From assembly GCF_023544865.1 (NCBI RefSeq), contig NZ_JAMJFX010000009.1, forward strand, positions 1 through 64,000: a stretch of 64,000 nt of DNA. The letters are read 5' to 3'. This document shows, piece by piece, positions 16,937 to 24,495 of the stretch. Made by a program: the position numbers and the translations under genes. How positions within the stretch are numbered: the first letter of the stretch is position 1; every line of letters begins with the position of its first letter. The notes below the pieces were generated by a model. The model was not told the DNA's origin and ran no database searches. It saw nothing but the letters and a program-made list of their open reading frames with translations. Source of the DNA: Phaeovulum molybdatiresistens. Lineage in GTDB: Bacteria; Pseudomonadota; Alphaproteobacteria; Rhodobacterales; Rhodobacteraceae.

Positions 16937-17793
16937 GCCATCCCCATGCGTTTCAGCGTGGCGCGTTCAATCGCGCCCACGATCACCACCAGCCCGGCCG
17001 CCAGCGCCGCCGCCGCAAACAGCGCCGCCCAGATCTGGATCGTCTGCCCGTAATAGGACCCCGACAACAACCGCGCGCCCAGGCCCGCCGTGGCGCCGGC
17101 CGGCAATTCCCCCACGATCGCCCCCACAAGGCTGGCCGCAATCCCCACCTTCAGGCTGGCGAACAGATAGGGCAAGGACGCGGGCAGGCGCAGCTTCCAC
17201 AGCGTCTGGGCCCGGCTGGCGTTATAGGTGCGCAGCAGATCCAGCTGCATCCCGTCGGGCGCGCGCAGGCCCTTGACCATCCCCACCAAGACCGGGAAGA
17301 ACGACAGATAGGCCGAAATCACCGCCTTGGGCAAAATCCCCGTCACCCCCACCGAGGCCAGCACCACGATCACCATCGGCGCAATCGCCAGGATCGGAAT
17401 GGTCTGGCTGGCAATCGCCCAGGGCATCACCGACAGATCCATCGCCCGGTTGTGCACGATCCCCACCGCCAGCACGATGCCCAGCCCCGTGCCGATGCCA
17501 AAACCCAACAGCGTCGCCGACAGCGTCACCCAGCCATGCCAGACCAGGCTGCGCTTCGAGGTGATCTTCTGCCCCGCCACACCATCCCAAAGGCCACGGG
17601 CCACCTGATGCGGCGCAGGCAAGACGGGGCGTTCCTGCGCCATCGTGTCGTTGACCACATCCACCAGGGTCGGATGCGTGCCCGCCCGCGCCGCCTGATC
17701 ATAGGTCCAGGCAGAATTCAGCCAGACCGCCGCGCCATACCAGACGACCAGGATCGCCAGCACCACCACCAGAACCGGCAGGACCGACCTCAT
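16933..17793 (-). CDS. ABC transporter permease (NMT1-type system, first permease)
   Basis: This 286-residue permease has a first helix at residues 3-22 (SVLPVLVVVLAILVVWYGAA) and an EAA loop YNASRAQTLWKLRLPASLPY. I place the start at ATG 17793, where MRSVLPVL opens directly into the first helix. An open frame runs back to 17871, but that extension is a translation of the hairpin repeat at 17803-17857 and should not be counted. GAAAGAG lies before the chosen ATG. The protein pairs with the neighbouring permease. Confidence 0.87.
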   Translation of the reverse strand: MRSVLPVLVVVLAILVVWYGAAVWLNSAWTYDQAARAGTHPTLVDVVNDTMAQERPVLPAPHQVARGLWDGVAGQKITSKRSLVWHGWVTLSATLLGFGIGTGLGIVLAVGIVHNRAMDLSVMPWAIASQTIPILAIAPMVIVVLASVGVTGILPKAVISAYLSFFPVLVGMVKGLRAPDGMQLDLLRTYNASRAQTLWKLRLPASLPYLFASLKVGIAASLVGAIVGELPAGATAGLGARLLSGSYYGQTIQIWAALFAAAALAAGLVVIVGAIERATLKRMGMA

Positions 17794-17802
17794 CGCCGCG
17801 CT

Positions 17803-17857
17803 CTTTCTTCTTGGTCCAAATACTCTCGGGGGGCGCGGGGGGCAGACAGCCCCCCGC
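17803..17857 (-). repeat. Dispersed hairpin repeat, copy 2
   Basis: TTTCTTCTTGGTCCAAATAC leads into a G-rich run and a hairpin with arms GCGGGGGGC (17835-17843) and GCCCCCCGC (17849-17857), loop AGACA. It sits between the ATPase stop (17884) and the first permease start (17793), inside the operon, so read on the minus strand the hairpin comes first. It shares the CTTCTTGG...CAAATACTC core with copy 3. Confidence 0.8.
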
Positions 17858-17883
17858 ATTCCGCCCGCCATCCCTGCCCCGCG

Positions 17884-18684
17884 CTAGTCATAGGCATGGC
17901 CCGCCCGCAGACCCTCGCGCACGCGATGGGCAATCTCCAGAAATTCCTTCGAATCACGGATCTCCAGCGGGCGTTCGCGCGGCAGGGGGCTGTCGATCAC
18001 ATCGGTGATCCGCCCGGGCCGCGGCGACATCACCACGATCTTGGTCGACAGATAAACCGCCTCGGGGATCGAATGGGTGACAAAGCCAATCGTCTTGCCG
18101 GTCCGCGCCCAAAGCTTCAGCAACTCCTCATTCAGACGATCCCGCACGATTTCGTCCAGCGCCCCGAAGGGTTCATCCATCAGCAGGATATCGGCGTCAA
18201 AGGCCAGTGCGCGGGCGATGCTGGCGCGCTGCTGCATCCCCCCCGACAGTTGCCAGGGGAATTTCTTGCCAAACCCCTCCAGATCGACCAGCGACAGCAC
18301 CCGCGCCACCCGTTCGTCCTGCTCGGCGCGGGCATAGCCCATGATCTCCAGCGGCAGGCGGATATTGCCTGCGATCGTGCGCCAGGGATAAAGCCCCGCC
18401 GCCTGAAACACATAGCCGTAGGACCGCGCCTGCCGGGCGGCCTCGGCGGTCATGCCGTTCACGCGCAGCACGCCCTCGGTCGGATGCTCCAGCGCCGCGA
18501 TACAGCGCAGGAACGTGGTCTTGCCACAGCCCGAGGGACCGATGAAGGACACGAATTCCCCCCGCCCAATCTCCAGATCCACGCCCTTCAGCGCATGCAC
18601 CGGGCCGTCATTGGTCTGGAACGTCAGCCCCAGACCCGTCGCCTCGATCACCGGCGCCGCAGCGCCCGTCACATCCTTCATCAC
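17884..18684 (-). CDS. ABC transporter ATP-binding protein (NMT1-type pyrimidine importer)
   Basis: This 266-residue ATPase has Walker A GPSGCGKTTFL near residue 52, the signature LSGGMQQRASIARALA, and Walker B DILLMDEPFGALDEI, with the H-loop FVTHSIPEAVYLS. The class (SsuB/TauB/nitrate-type) matches the adjacent permeases. The ATG overlaps the end of the dihydropyrimidinase gene by 4 bp (18681-18684), so uptake and catabolic genes are translationally coupled. This is the strongest evidence that the importer serves pyrimidine breakdown. Confidence 0.9.
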   Translation of the reverse strand: MMKDVTGAAAPVIEATGLGLTFQTNDGPVHALKGVDLEIGRGEFVSFIGPSGCGKTTFLRCIAALEHPTEGVLRVNGMTAEAARQARSYGYVFQAAGLYPWRTIAGNIRLPLEIMGYARAEQDERVARVLSLVDLEGFGKKFPWQLSGGMQQRASIARALAFDADILLMDEPFGALDEIVRDRLNEELLKLWARTGKTIGFVTHSIPEAVYLSTKIVVMSPRPGRITDVIDSPLPRERPLEIRDSKEFLEIAHRVREGLRAGHAYD

Positions 18685-20132
18685 ACCCCCGACGCCGGTA
18701 TCCCAGACCGCTGCACGGGCCGCGGCGCAGTCAGCTCCTTCCAGGTGGACAGCGCCCTGTTCACCGCCGCCCCGGCCGGGCGGGCCACGAACTGCCCATG
18801 CCCCTCGGCCGGCGCCACCGCGCCCTCGGTCACCGCCACCCGCCCGCGCGTCAAGGTAAAGCGCGGCAGGCCCGTCACGACCTTACCCTCGAAGACGTTG
18901 TAATCAATGGCCGATTGCTGTCGGGATGCGGAAATCGTCTTGCTGGCCTTCGGATCCCAGACCACAAGGTCCGCATCCGCCCCCACCAGAACCGCGCCTT
19001 TCTTCGGATAGATGTTCATGATCTTGGCGATATTGGTCGAGGTGACGGCGACGAATTCGTTCATCGTGATCCGGCCGGTGTTCACGCCATAGGTCCACAG
19101 CATCGGCATCCGGTCCTCAAGCCCGCCGGTCCCGTTCGGGATCTTGGTGAAATCGCCCACGCCATAGCGCTTCTGGTCGCTGGTGAAGGCGCAATGATCC
19201 GTCGCCACAACCGACAGCGTCCCCCCCGACAGCCCGGCCCACAGGCTGTCCTGATGGCGCTTGTCGCGGAACGGCGGGCTCATCACGCGGCGCGCGGCAT
19301 GGTCCCAATCGGCGTTGAAATATTCGCTGTCGTCCAGCGTCAGATGCTGGATCAGCGGCTCACCCCAGACGCGCTTGCCCTGCTGGCGCGCGCGCCGGAT
19401 CGCCTCATGCGCCTCCTCGCAGCTGGTGTGCACCACATAAAGCGGTACGCCGGCCATATCGGCAATCATGATCGCACGGTTGGTGGCCTCGCCCTCGACC
19501 TGCGGCGGGCGGGAATAGGCATGGGCCTCGGGGCCGGTGTTGCCCTCGGCCAGCAGCCGCGCCGAAAGCTCGGCCACCACATCGCCGTTTTCGGCATGGA
19601 CCATCGGCACCGCGCCCAATTCCGCACAGCGCCGGAAGGACGCGAACAGCTCATCGTCATTGACCATCAGCGCGCCCTTGTAGGCCATGAAATGCTTGAA
19701 GGTGTTGATGCCGCGATCCACCACCTCCTTCATCTCGTTAAAGACCTGCTCGCCCCACCAGGTCACCGCCATGTGGAAGCTGTAATCGCAATGCGCCCGC
19801 CCCGCCTTGTTGTCCCACATCTGCAGCGCATCCAGCAGCCCCTGCCCGGGGCTTGGCAGCGCGAAATCCACCACCATCGTGGTCCCGCCCGCCAGCGCCG
19901 CCCGGGTGCCGCTGTCGAAATCATCGCTGGAATAGGTGCCCATGAAGGGCATCTCCAGATGGGTATGCGGGTCGATCCCGCCCGGCATCACATAGCAGCC
20001 GGTAGCGTCCAGGACCTCATCGCCCGTCAGCCCCGGACCGATCGCGGCGATCCGGCCGCCCTCGATCAACACATCCGCCTTGTAGGTCAGATCCGCGGTC
20101 ACGATCGTGCCGTTCCTGATCACCGTGCTCAT
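18681..20132 (-). CDS. hydA: Dihydropyrimidinase (D-hydantoinase)
   Basis: This 483-residue cyclic amidohydrolase opens 5,6-dihydrouracil or dihydrothymine to the N-carbamoyl beta-amino acid. The metal ligands are visible: HxH in GIDPHTHLEM (about residue 58), the lysine expected to be carboxylated in FKHFMAYKGALMVN (about 151), and later HAENGD, YVVHTSCEEA and VATDHCAFTSDQK. Length is normal for the family. The gene follows the amidohydrolase that performs the next step and overlaps the ATPase gene. Allantoinase is less likely because all other pyrimidine genes are present. Confidence 0.93.
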   Translation of the reverse strand: MSTVIRNGTIVTADLTYKADVLIEGGRIAAIGPGLTGDEVLDATGCYVMPGGIDPHTHLEMPFMGTYSSDDFDSGTRAALAGGTTMVVDFALPSPGQGLLDALQMWDNKAGRAHCDYSFHMAVTWWGEQVFNEMKEVVDRGINTFKHFMAYKGALMVNDDELFASFRRCAELGAVPMVHAENGDVVAELSARLLAEGNTGPEAHAYSRPPQVEGEATNRAIMIADMAGVPLYVVHTSCEEAHEAIRRARQQGKRVWGEPLIQHLTLDDSEYFNADWDHAARRVMSPPFRDKRHQDSLWAGLSGGTLSVVATDHCAFTSDQKRYGVGDFTKIPNGTGGLEDRMPMLWTYGVNTGRITMNEFVAVTSTNIAKIMNIYPKKGAVLVGADADLVVWDPKASKTISASRQQSAIDYNVFEGKVVTGLPRFTLTRGRVAVTEGAVAPAEGHGQFVARPAGAAVNRALSTWKELTAPRPVQRSGIPASGV

Positions 20133-20150
20133 CCGTCATCCTCCCGCCTT

Positions 20151-20199
20151 GTTTCTTCTTGGCTCAAATACTCCGGGGGTCCGGGGGCAGCGCCCCCGG
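20151..20199 (-). repeat. Dispersed hairpin repeat, copy 3
   Basis: GTTTCTTCTTGGCTCAAATA leads into CTCCGGGGGT and a hairpin CCGGGGGC (20181-20188) / GCCCCCGG (20192-20199) with loop AGC. It lies between the carbamoyl amidohydrolase stop and the dihydropyrimidinase start, both on the minus strand. Its position within a run of cotranscribed genes argues against a strong terminator and for a processing or stabilising element. Confidence 0.8.
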
Positions 20200-20201
20200 C
20201 C

Positions 20202-21452
20202 TCACGCCACCACCTGCGCCACGTCCAGCACCGCATGCAGCAACACATCCGTTCCGGCCGCGGCCCATTCGGGGCTGATTTCTTCGGCCTCGTTATGGCT
20301 CAGCCCGTCCACGCAGGGGCACATCACCATCACCGTGGGCGCCACACGGTTGATCCAGCAGGCGTCGTGGCCCGCGCCGGAAATGATATCCATGTGGCTA
20401 TAGCCCAGCCGCTCGGCCGCGCCGCGCACGACCTGCACCAGACCCGGGTCAAAGGTCACCGGGTCGAAATGGCCCACCGGCGCAATCGCGATCCCCAGGC
20501 CCAGCTCGGCCGCAATCGCGGGGGCCTCGGCCTCAAGGCGCGCGCGCATGCCGTCCAGCTTGGCCTGATCGGGGCTGCGGAAATCCACCGTGAAGACCGC
20601 CTTGCCCGGGATCACATTGCGCGAGTTCGGGTAGACATTCGCCTGCCCCACCGCCCCCACCGCGCCGGGCTGGTTGTCCATTGCGATGCGGTGGACCAGT
20701 TCGATGATCCGCGCCATGCCAAGGCCCGCATTCACCCGCATGTTCATCGGCGTCGAGCCGGTATGGGCATCCTTGCCGGTCAGCGTCACCTCCAGCCACC
20801 ACAGGCCCTGGCCGTGGGTGACCACGCCGATGTCGCGGCCCTCGGCCTCCAGGATCGGGCCCTGCTCGATATGCAGCTCGAACATCGCATGCATCTTGCG
20901 CGCGCCCACGGGTTCGTCCCCGACCCAGCCGATGCGGGCCAGTTCATCCCCGAAGCGTTTGCCCTCGGCATCGACCCGATCATAGGCCCAGTCCTGCCCA
21001 TGCATCCCGGCAAAGACACCCGAGGCCAGCATCGCGGGCGCAAAGCGCGTGCCTTCCTCATTCGTCCAGTTCGTCACCACGATCGGATGGCGCGTGCGCA
21101 GCCCCAGATCGTTCATCGTGCGCACCACCTCCAGCGCGCCCAGAACGCCCAGCACGCCGTCATATTTGCCGCCCGTGGGCTGGGTATCCAGATGGCTGCC
21201 CATGTAAACGGGCAGCGCGTCGGGGTCGGTGCCCGCGCGGGTGGCGAACATGTTGCCCATCGTGTCGACGCCCATGGTCATGCCCGCTTCCTCGCACCAG
21301 CGCTGAAACAGCGCACGGCCCTCGGCATCGGCATCGGTCAGGGTCTGGCGGTTGTTTCCGCCCGCGATGCCCGGCCCCACCCGGGCCATCTGCATCAGGC
21401 TGTCCCACAGGCGCGCGGAATTGATACGGAGGTTCTCTCCGGCTGCTGGCAT
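20202..21452 (-). CDS. N-carbamoyl-beta-alanine amidohydrolase (M20 family)
   Basis: About 416 residues of the M20/HyuC family, which hydrolyses N-carbamoyl-beta-alanine or N-carbamoyl-beta-aminoisobutyrate to the beta-amino acid, CO2 and ammonia. Metal-site motifs are MGSHLDTQPTGGKYDGVLGV (about residue 80) and WTNEEGTRFAPAMLASGVFA (about 130), with SGAGHDACW near the C-terminus. ATG 21452 is chosen because AGGGAGA stands 8 bases upstream; the frame extends to 21482. It is the first gene of the long minus-strand operon, 90 bp downstream of a RutR-like palindrome. Confidence 0.92.
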   Translation of the reverse strand: MPAAGENLRINSARLWDSLMQMARVGPGIAGGNNRQTLTDADAEGRALFQRWCEEAGMTMGVDTMGNMFATRAGTDPDALPVYMGSHLDTQPTGGKYDGVLGVLGALEVVRTMNDLGLRTRHPIVVTNWTNEEGTRFAPAMLASGVFAGMHGQDWAYDRVDAEGKRFGDELARIGWVGDEPVGARKMHAMFELHIEQGPILEAEGRDIGVVTHGQGLWWLEVTLTGKDAHTGSTPMNMRVNAGLGMARIIELVHRIAMDNQPGAVGAVGQANVYPNSRNVIPGKAVFTVDFRSPDQAKLDGMRARLEAEAPAIAAELGLGIAIAPVGHFDPVTFDPGLVQVVRGAAERLGYSHMDIISGAGHDACWINRVAPTVMVMCPCVDGLSHNEAEEISPEWAAAGTDVLLHAVLDVAQVVA

Positions 21453-21542
21453 TGGTGTATCTCCCTGTCGGCTGCAGGCCATTTCCGGCTTCTTGCGACG
21501 ATTCCGTGATTGACCCTGGGGTCCCGGTCAGGCGACCACGTT

Positions 21543-21558
21543 CTGACCAAACGGTCAA
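21543..21558. promoter_or_regulatory. RutR-type operator upstream of the amidohydrolase operon
   Basis: CTGACCAAACGGTCAA is a near-perfect 7-2-7 palindrome matching the E. coli RutR consensus TTGACCAnnTGGTCAA at 12 of 14 arm positions. It lies about 90 bp before the start of the amidohydrolase gene (21452) and would control six genes, from the amidohydrolase to the binding protein. Its arms are the mirror image of the site at 23073-23088. Confidence 0.8.
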
Positions 21559-21663
21559 CAAAATTCTCGGCCCCCGCGGCGCAGCCGCCCTGCAATTCGC
21601 CCCTGCCCGAAAAACAGACAGACCCACGGCCCGACCGCCCGAAGACGGGCAGGCCCAGGCCCA

Positions 21664-21691
21664 GAAAAAAGGCCCCGGTTTCCCGGGGCCC
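21664..21691 (-). terminator. Rho-independent terminator of the aminotransferase gene
   Basis: On the minus strand, just after the aminotransferase stop at 21698, GGCCCCGG-GAAA-CCGGGGCC (21690-21671) is followed by six T residues (21670-21665). It separates the aminotransferase transcript from the amidohydrolase promoter region. Confidence 0.9.
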
Positions 21692-21697
21692 TTCGGT

Positions 21698-23023
21698 TCA
21701 ATCCAGCCCCTCCAGCACCTCTTTCAGGGTGCCGATCAGCTGGTCGATATGGGATTTCTCGATGATCAGCGGCGGCGACATGGCGATGATGTCGCCGGTG
21801 GTGCGGATCAGGATGCCTTTCTCATAGGCCTTGAGGAAGGCCGCGAAGGCGCGCTTGGTCGGCTCGCCCGGGATCGGGTCCAGTTCTACCGCACCGATCA
21901 GACCCTCGTTGCGGATGTCGATCACGTGACGGGTGCCGCGCAAGGAATGCAGCGCATCCTGCCAATAGGGGGCCAGCTCGGCCGCGCGGTCGAACAGGCC
22001 TTCCTCGCGGTAGGTGTCCAGCGTGGCGATGCCGGCGGCGCTGGCGATCGGGTTGCCGGAATAGGTGTAGCCGTGGAACAGTTCGATCATATGTTCAGGC
22101 CCGGCCATGAAGGCGTCATGCACCGTCCCCGTGGTCAGCACCGCGCCCATCGGGATCACGCCATTGGTCAGGCCCTTGGCGGTGGTCATCATGTCGGGCA
22201 GCACGCCATAATGCTGCGCGGCAAATGCGCTGCCCAGGCGGCCAAAGCCGGTGATCACCTCATCAAAGATCAGCAGGATGCCATGCTTGGCCGTGATCTC
22301 GCGCAGGCGCTGCAAATAGCCCTTGGGCGGCAGCAGAACGCCGGTGGACCCCGCCATCGGTTCCACGATCACCGCGGCGATGGTTTCCGCGCCATGCAGC
22401 GCGACGATGCGTTCCAGATCATCGGCCAGATGCGCGCCATGTTCGGGCTGCCCCTTGGTAAAGGCGTTCTGCGCCGGCAGATGGGTATGCGGCAGATGGT
22501 CCACCCCGCCCAGCATCGTGCCAAAGACCTTGCGGTTGTTCACGATCCCGCCGACCGAAATCCCGCCGAAGTTCACCCCGTGATAGCCGCGTTCGCGCCC
22601 GATCAGCCGGGTGCGCGCGCCCTCGCCCCGGGCGCGATGATAGGCGATGGCGATTTTCAGCGCCGTATCAACGCTTTCGGAACCAGAGTTCGTGTAGAAC
22701 ACATGCTCCATCCCCTGCGGCGCGATGTCGACCAGGCGGTTGGCCAGTTCAAAGGCGATCGGGTGGCCCATCTGGAAGGCGGGGGCATAGTCCATCTCGG
22801 CGGCCTGTTTCTGGATCGCCTCGGTGATCTTGGGGCGGCAATGGCCCGCGTTGCAGCACCACAGCCCCGCGGTGCCATCCAGCACCTGGCGGCCATCGGC
22901 GGTGGTGTAATGCATGTCCTTGGCGGCCACGAACATGCGCGGGTTCTTCTTGAACTGCCGGTTTGCCGTGAAGGGCATCCAGAAGGCATTCAGATCATTG
23001 GGCGTCTTGCGGTCCAGCGCCAT
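21698..23023 (-). CDS. Omega-amino acid:pyruvate aminotransferase (beta-alanine transaminase)
   Basis: This class III PLP aminotransferase of about 441 residues removes nitrogen from beta-alanine or beta-aminoisobutyrate, the end products of reductive pyrimidine degradation. It opens NDLNAFWMPFTANRQFKKNP, the substrate-loop signature of omega-amino acid:pyruvate enzymes. The cofactor aspartate is in LLIFDEVITGFGRLGS and the Schiff-base lysine in TTAKGLTNGVIPMGAV. ATG 23023 follows GGGGAG; a frame extends to 23080 but would overlap the operator. It is divergent from the RutR-like gene and shares its control region. Confidence 0.92.
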   Translation of the reverse strand: MALDRKTPNDLNAFWMPFTANRQFKKNPRMFVAAKDMHYTTADGRQVLDGTAGLWCCNAGHCRPKITEAIQKQAAEMDYAPAFQMGHPIAFELANRLVDIAPQGMEHVFYTNSGSESVDTALKIAIAYHRARGEGARTRLIGRERGYHGVNFGGISVGGIVNNRKVFGTMLGGVDHLPHTHLPAQNAFTKGQPEHGAHLADDLERIVALHGAETIAAVIVEPMAGSTGVLLPPKGYLQRLREITAKHGILLIFDEVITGFGRLGSAFAAQHYGVLPDMMTTAKGLTNGVIPMGAVLTTGTVHDAFMAGPEHMIELFHGYTYSGNPIASAAGIATLDTYREEGLFDRAAELAPYWQDALHSLRGTRHVIDIRNEGLIGAVELDPIPGEPTKRAFAAFLKAYEKGILIRTTGDIIAMSPPLIIEKSHIDQLIGTLKEVLEGLD

Positions 23024-23072
23024 TGCGATATCTCCCCGAAGTGCCCGCGGGACGGTCCGGGGCTGATTTTCT

Positions 23073-23088
23073 TTGACCATGCGGTCAG
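23073..23088. promoter_or_regulatory. RutR-type operator between aminotransferase and rutR
   Basis: TTGACCATGCGGTCAG matches the RutR consensus TTGACCAnnTGGTCAA at 12 of 14 arm positions. It lies in the 142-bp divergent gap, 50 bp from the aminotransferase start and 78 bp from the GTG of the regulator, so it could control both. Confidence 0.82.
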
Positions 23089-23165
23089 CGTCACGCTACC
23101 ACAGGGCAAAGCCCAGTCAAGAACGCCCCGGCCTGCAGTCGGGCCCCCGCGCCGGAGAATGCCAC

Positions 23166-23807
23166 GTGAACGATCCCCTGTCTGCCCCCCGTGACCCGGC
23201 GGCCCGCCCCCAGACCCGCATCCAGGCGCGCAACACCCGCGCCATCCTGGATGCCGCGCTGGAGGTGTTTTCCGCCCAGGGGTTCCGCGGCGCGACGCTG
23301 GATCAGATTGCGACCGAGGCGGGCCTGTCCAAGCCCAATCTGCTATACTACTTCCCCTCGAAAGAGGCGATCCACCTGGCCTTGCTGGGCGGGCTGCTGG
23401 ACGTGTGGCTGGCGCCGTTGCGCGCGCTGGACCCCGAAGGCGACCCGCGCGGCGAGATCATGGGCTACATGCGCCGCAAGCTGGACATGAGCCGCCAGAT
23501 GCCGCGCGAAAGCCGGCTGTTCGCCAATGAAATCCTGCAGGGCGCGCCGCGTCTGAAGGGGTTGATCGAGGATGATCTGAAGACGCTGGTCGATGAAAAG
23601 GCCGCCGTGATTCGCCGCTGGGCCGATCAGGGGCGGATCGCGCAGGTCGATCCCTACCATCTGATCTTTTCAATCTGGGCGCTGACGCAGCATTATGCGG
23701 ATTTCGAAATGCAGGTCCGCGCCGTGCTGGGCCCCGATCGCGACCCGTTCGACGAGGCGGGCATCTTTCTTGACATGATGTTTTCGCGGCTGCTGGCGAC
23801 CGATTAA
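23166..23807 (+). CDS. rutR: RutR-like TetR-family regulator of pyrimidine degradation
   Basis: This 213-residue protein has a TetR helix-turn-helix (about residues 22-68, GATLDQIATEAGLSKPNLLY YFPSK region) and a C-terminal domain of the TetR_C RutR type (SRLFANEILQGAPRLKGLIE, later IFSIWALTQHYADFE). In E. coli, RutR binds uracil or thymine and then leaves its operators. GTG 23166 is the start because GGAGA lies 8 bases upstream and residues after it align with the family; ATG 23073 would read through the operator. Three palindromes in the locus fit its known consensus. Confidence 0.9.
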   Translation: MNDPLSAPRDPAARPQTRIQARNTRAILDAALEVFSAQGFRGATLDQIATEAGLSKPNLLYYFPSKEAIHLALLGGLLDVWLAPLRALDPEGDPRGEIMGYMRRKLDMSRQMPRESRLFANEILQGAPRLKGLIEDDLKTLVDEKAAVIRRWADQGRIAQVDPYHLIFSIWALTQHYADFEMQVRAVLGPDRDPFDEAGIFLDMMFSRLLATD

Positions 23808-23910
23808 CCCTGGCCCGCGAAAGCCGCCCCCGGGCAGGCCAGCCTTTACCCTTCGTTCACCCCTCGGGCGCAGAATCGTTTGCGTGGGATTTTAATGAAG
23901 GAGGCCGGGG

Positions 23911-24465
23911 ATGGACCGGATTTCGGGGCTGATGCCCCAGATCGGCTGGTCGCCACTGCTGGCGGTGGCGGCCCCGAAGAAAGCACCCTCAACAACGGTC
24001 GAGGCCGCCGGGGGCGCCGACGGGGCGCGGGCCAGGCTGGGGGCGGATGTCGGCGGGCAGACCGGCCAGCCGCGCGGCTTTGCCGGCGCGCGCGACCAGG
24101 GTCAGGGCGATGCCGACGCCGGGCTATATGGGGGTGAGCCGCCGCCCGACCCCGATGCCCCCACCGGCCCGCCCCCCGCCTTCGACATGACCTGGCTGGA
24201 GGCGCAGGCGGCCCGCCGCCGCGCGGGCCTGCCCGATCCGCCCCCGCGCGATGGCGGGGAAAAGGACGCCGGGCAGCCGGAGGCTTTGCAACTGGCCCCG
24301 GGGCAACCCGACCCGGTCCAATCAGGCCTTGGCCCTGCCGCCCTGTCGGTGCCCCGGGACGATCCCACCCCGCCCCGGGACGAGGCCGCCCCCCGCCCGG
24401 CCAAGGCCGAGGGCTGGCCTGTTCTGGCCCCCGATCCCGCGCCACGGCTGGATGTGACGCGCTGA
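23911..24465 (+). CDS. Proline- and glycine-rich protein of unknown function
   Basis: This 184-residue frame is preceded by AAGGAGG and has no hydrophobic segment beyond a short N-terminal stretch (MDRISGLMPQIGWSPLLAVA). The rest is low-complexity, rich in Pro, Gly, Ala and Asp, with one ordered-looking patch, FDMTWLEAQAARRRAGLPDP. It may be an exported or disordered protein or, given the high GC, a frame that is not translated. It sits between rutR and the convergent preA gene. No family is recognised. Confidence 0.5.
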   Translation: MDRISGLMPQIGWSPLLAVAAPKKAPSTTVEAAGGADGARARLGADVGGQTGQPRGFAGARDQGQGDADAGLYGGEPPPDPDAPTGPPPAFDMTWLEAQAARRRAGLPDPPPRDGGEKDAGQPEALQLAPGQPDPVQSGLGPAALSVPRDDPTPPRDEAAPRPAKAEGWPVLAPDPAPRLDVTR

Positions 24466-24472
24466 TCGGGCC

Positions 24473-24495
24473 GGGCCGCCGTTATTCGGCGGCCT
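24473..24495. terminator. Hairpin between convergent genes, enclosing the preA stop codon
   Basis: GGCCGCCG (24474-24481) and CGGCGGCC (24487-24494) enclose the loop TTATT. Its TTA, read on the minus strand, is the TAA stop of the dihydropyrimidine dehydrogenase gene. No T run follows on either side. It could end transcription from both directions weakly. Confidence 0.5.

Noticed and set aside
18798..21509. 903-codon plus-strand open frame
   Set aside because: Antisense of dihydropyrimidinase and the amidohydrolase; both sense proteins have intact active-site motifs.
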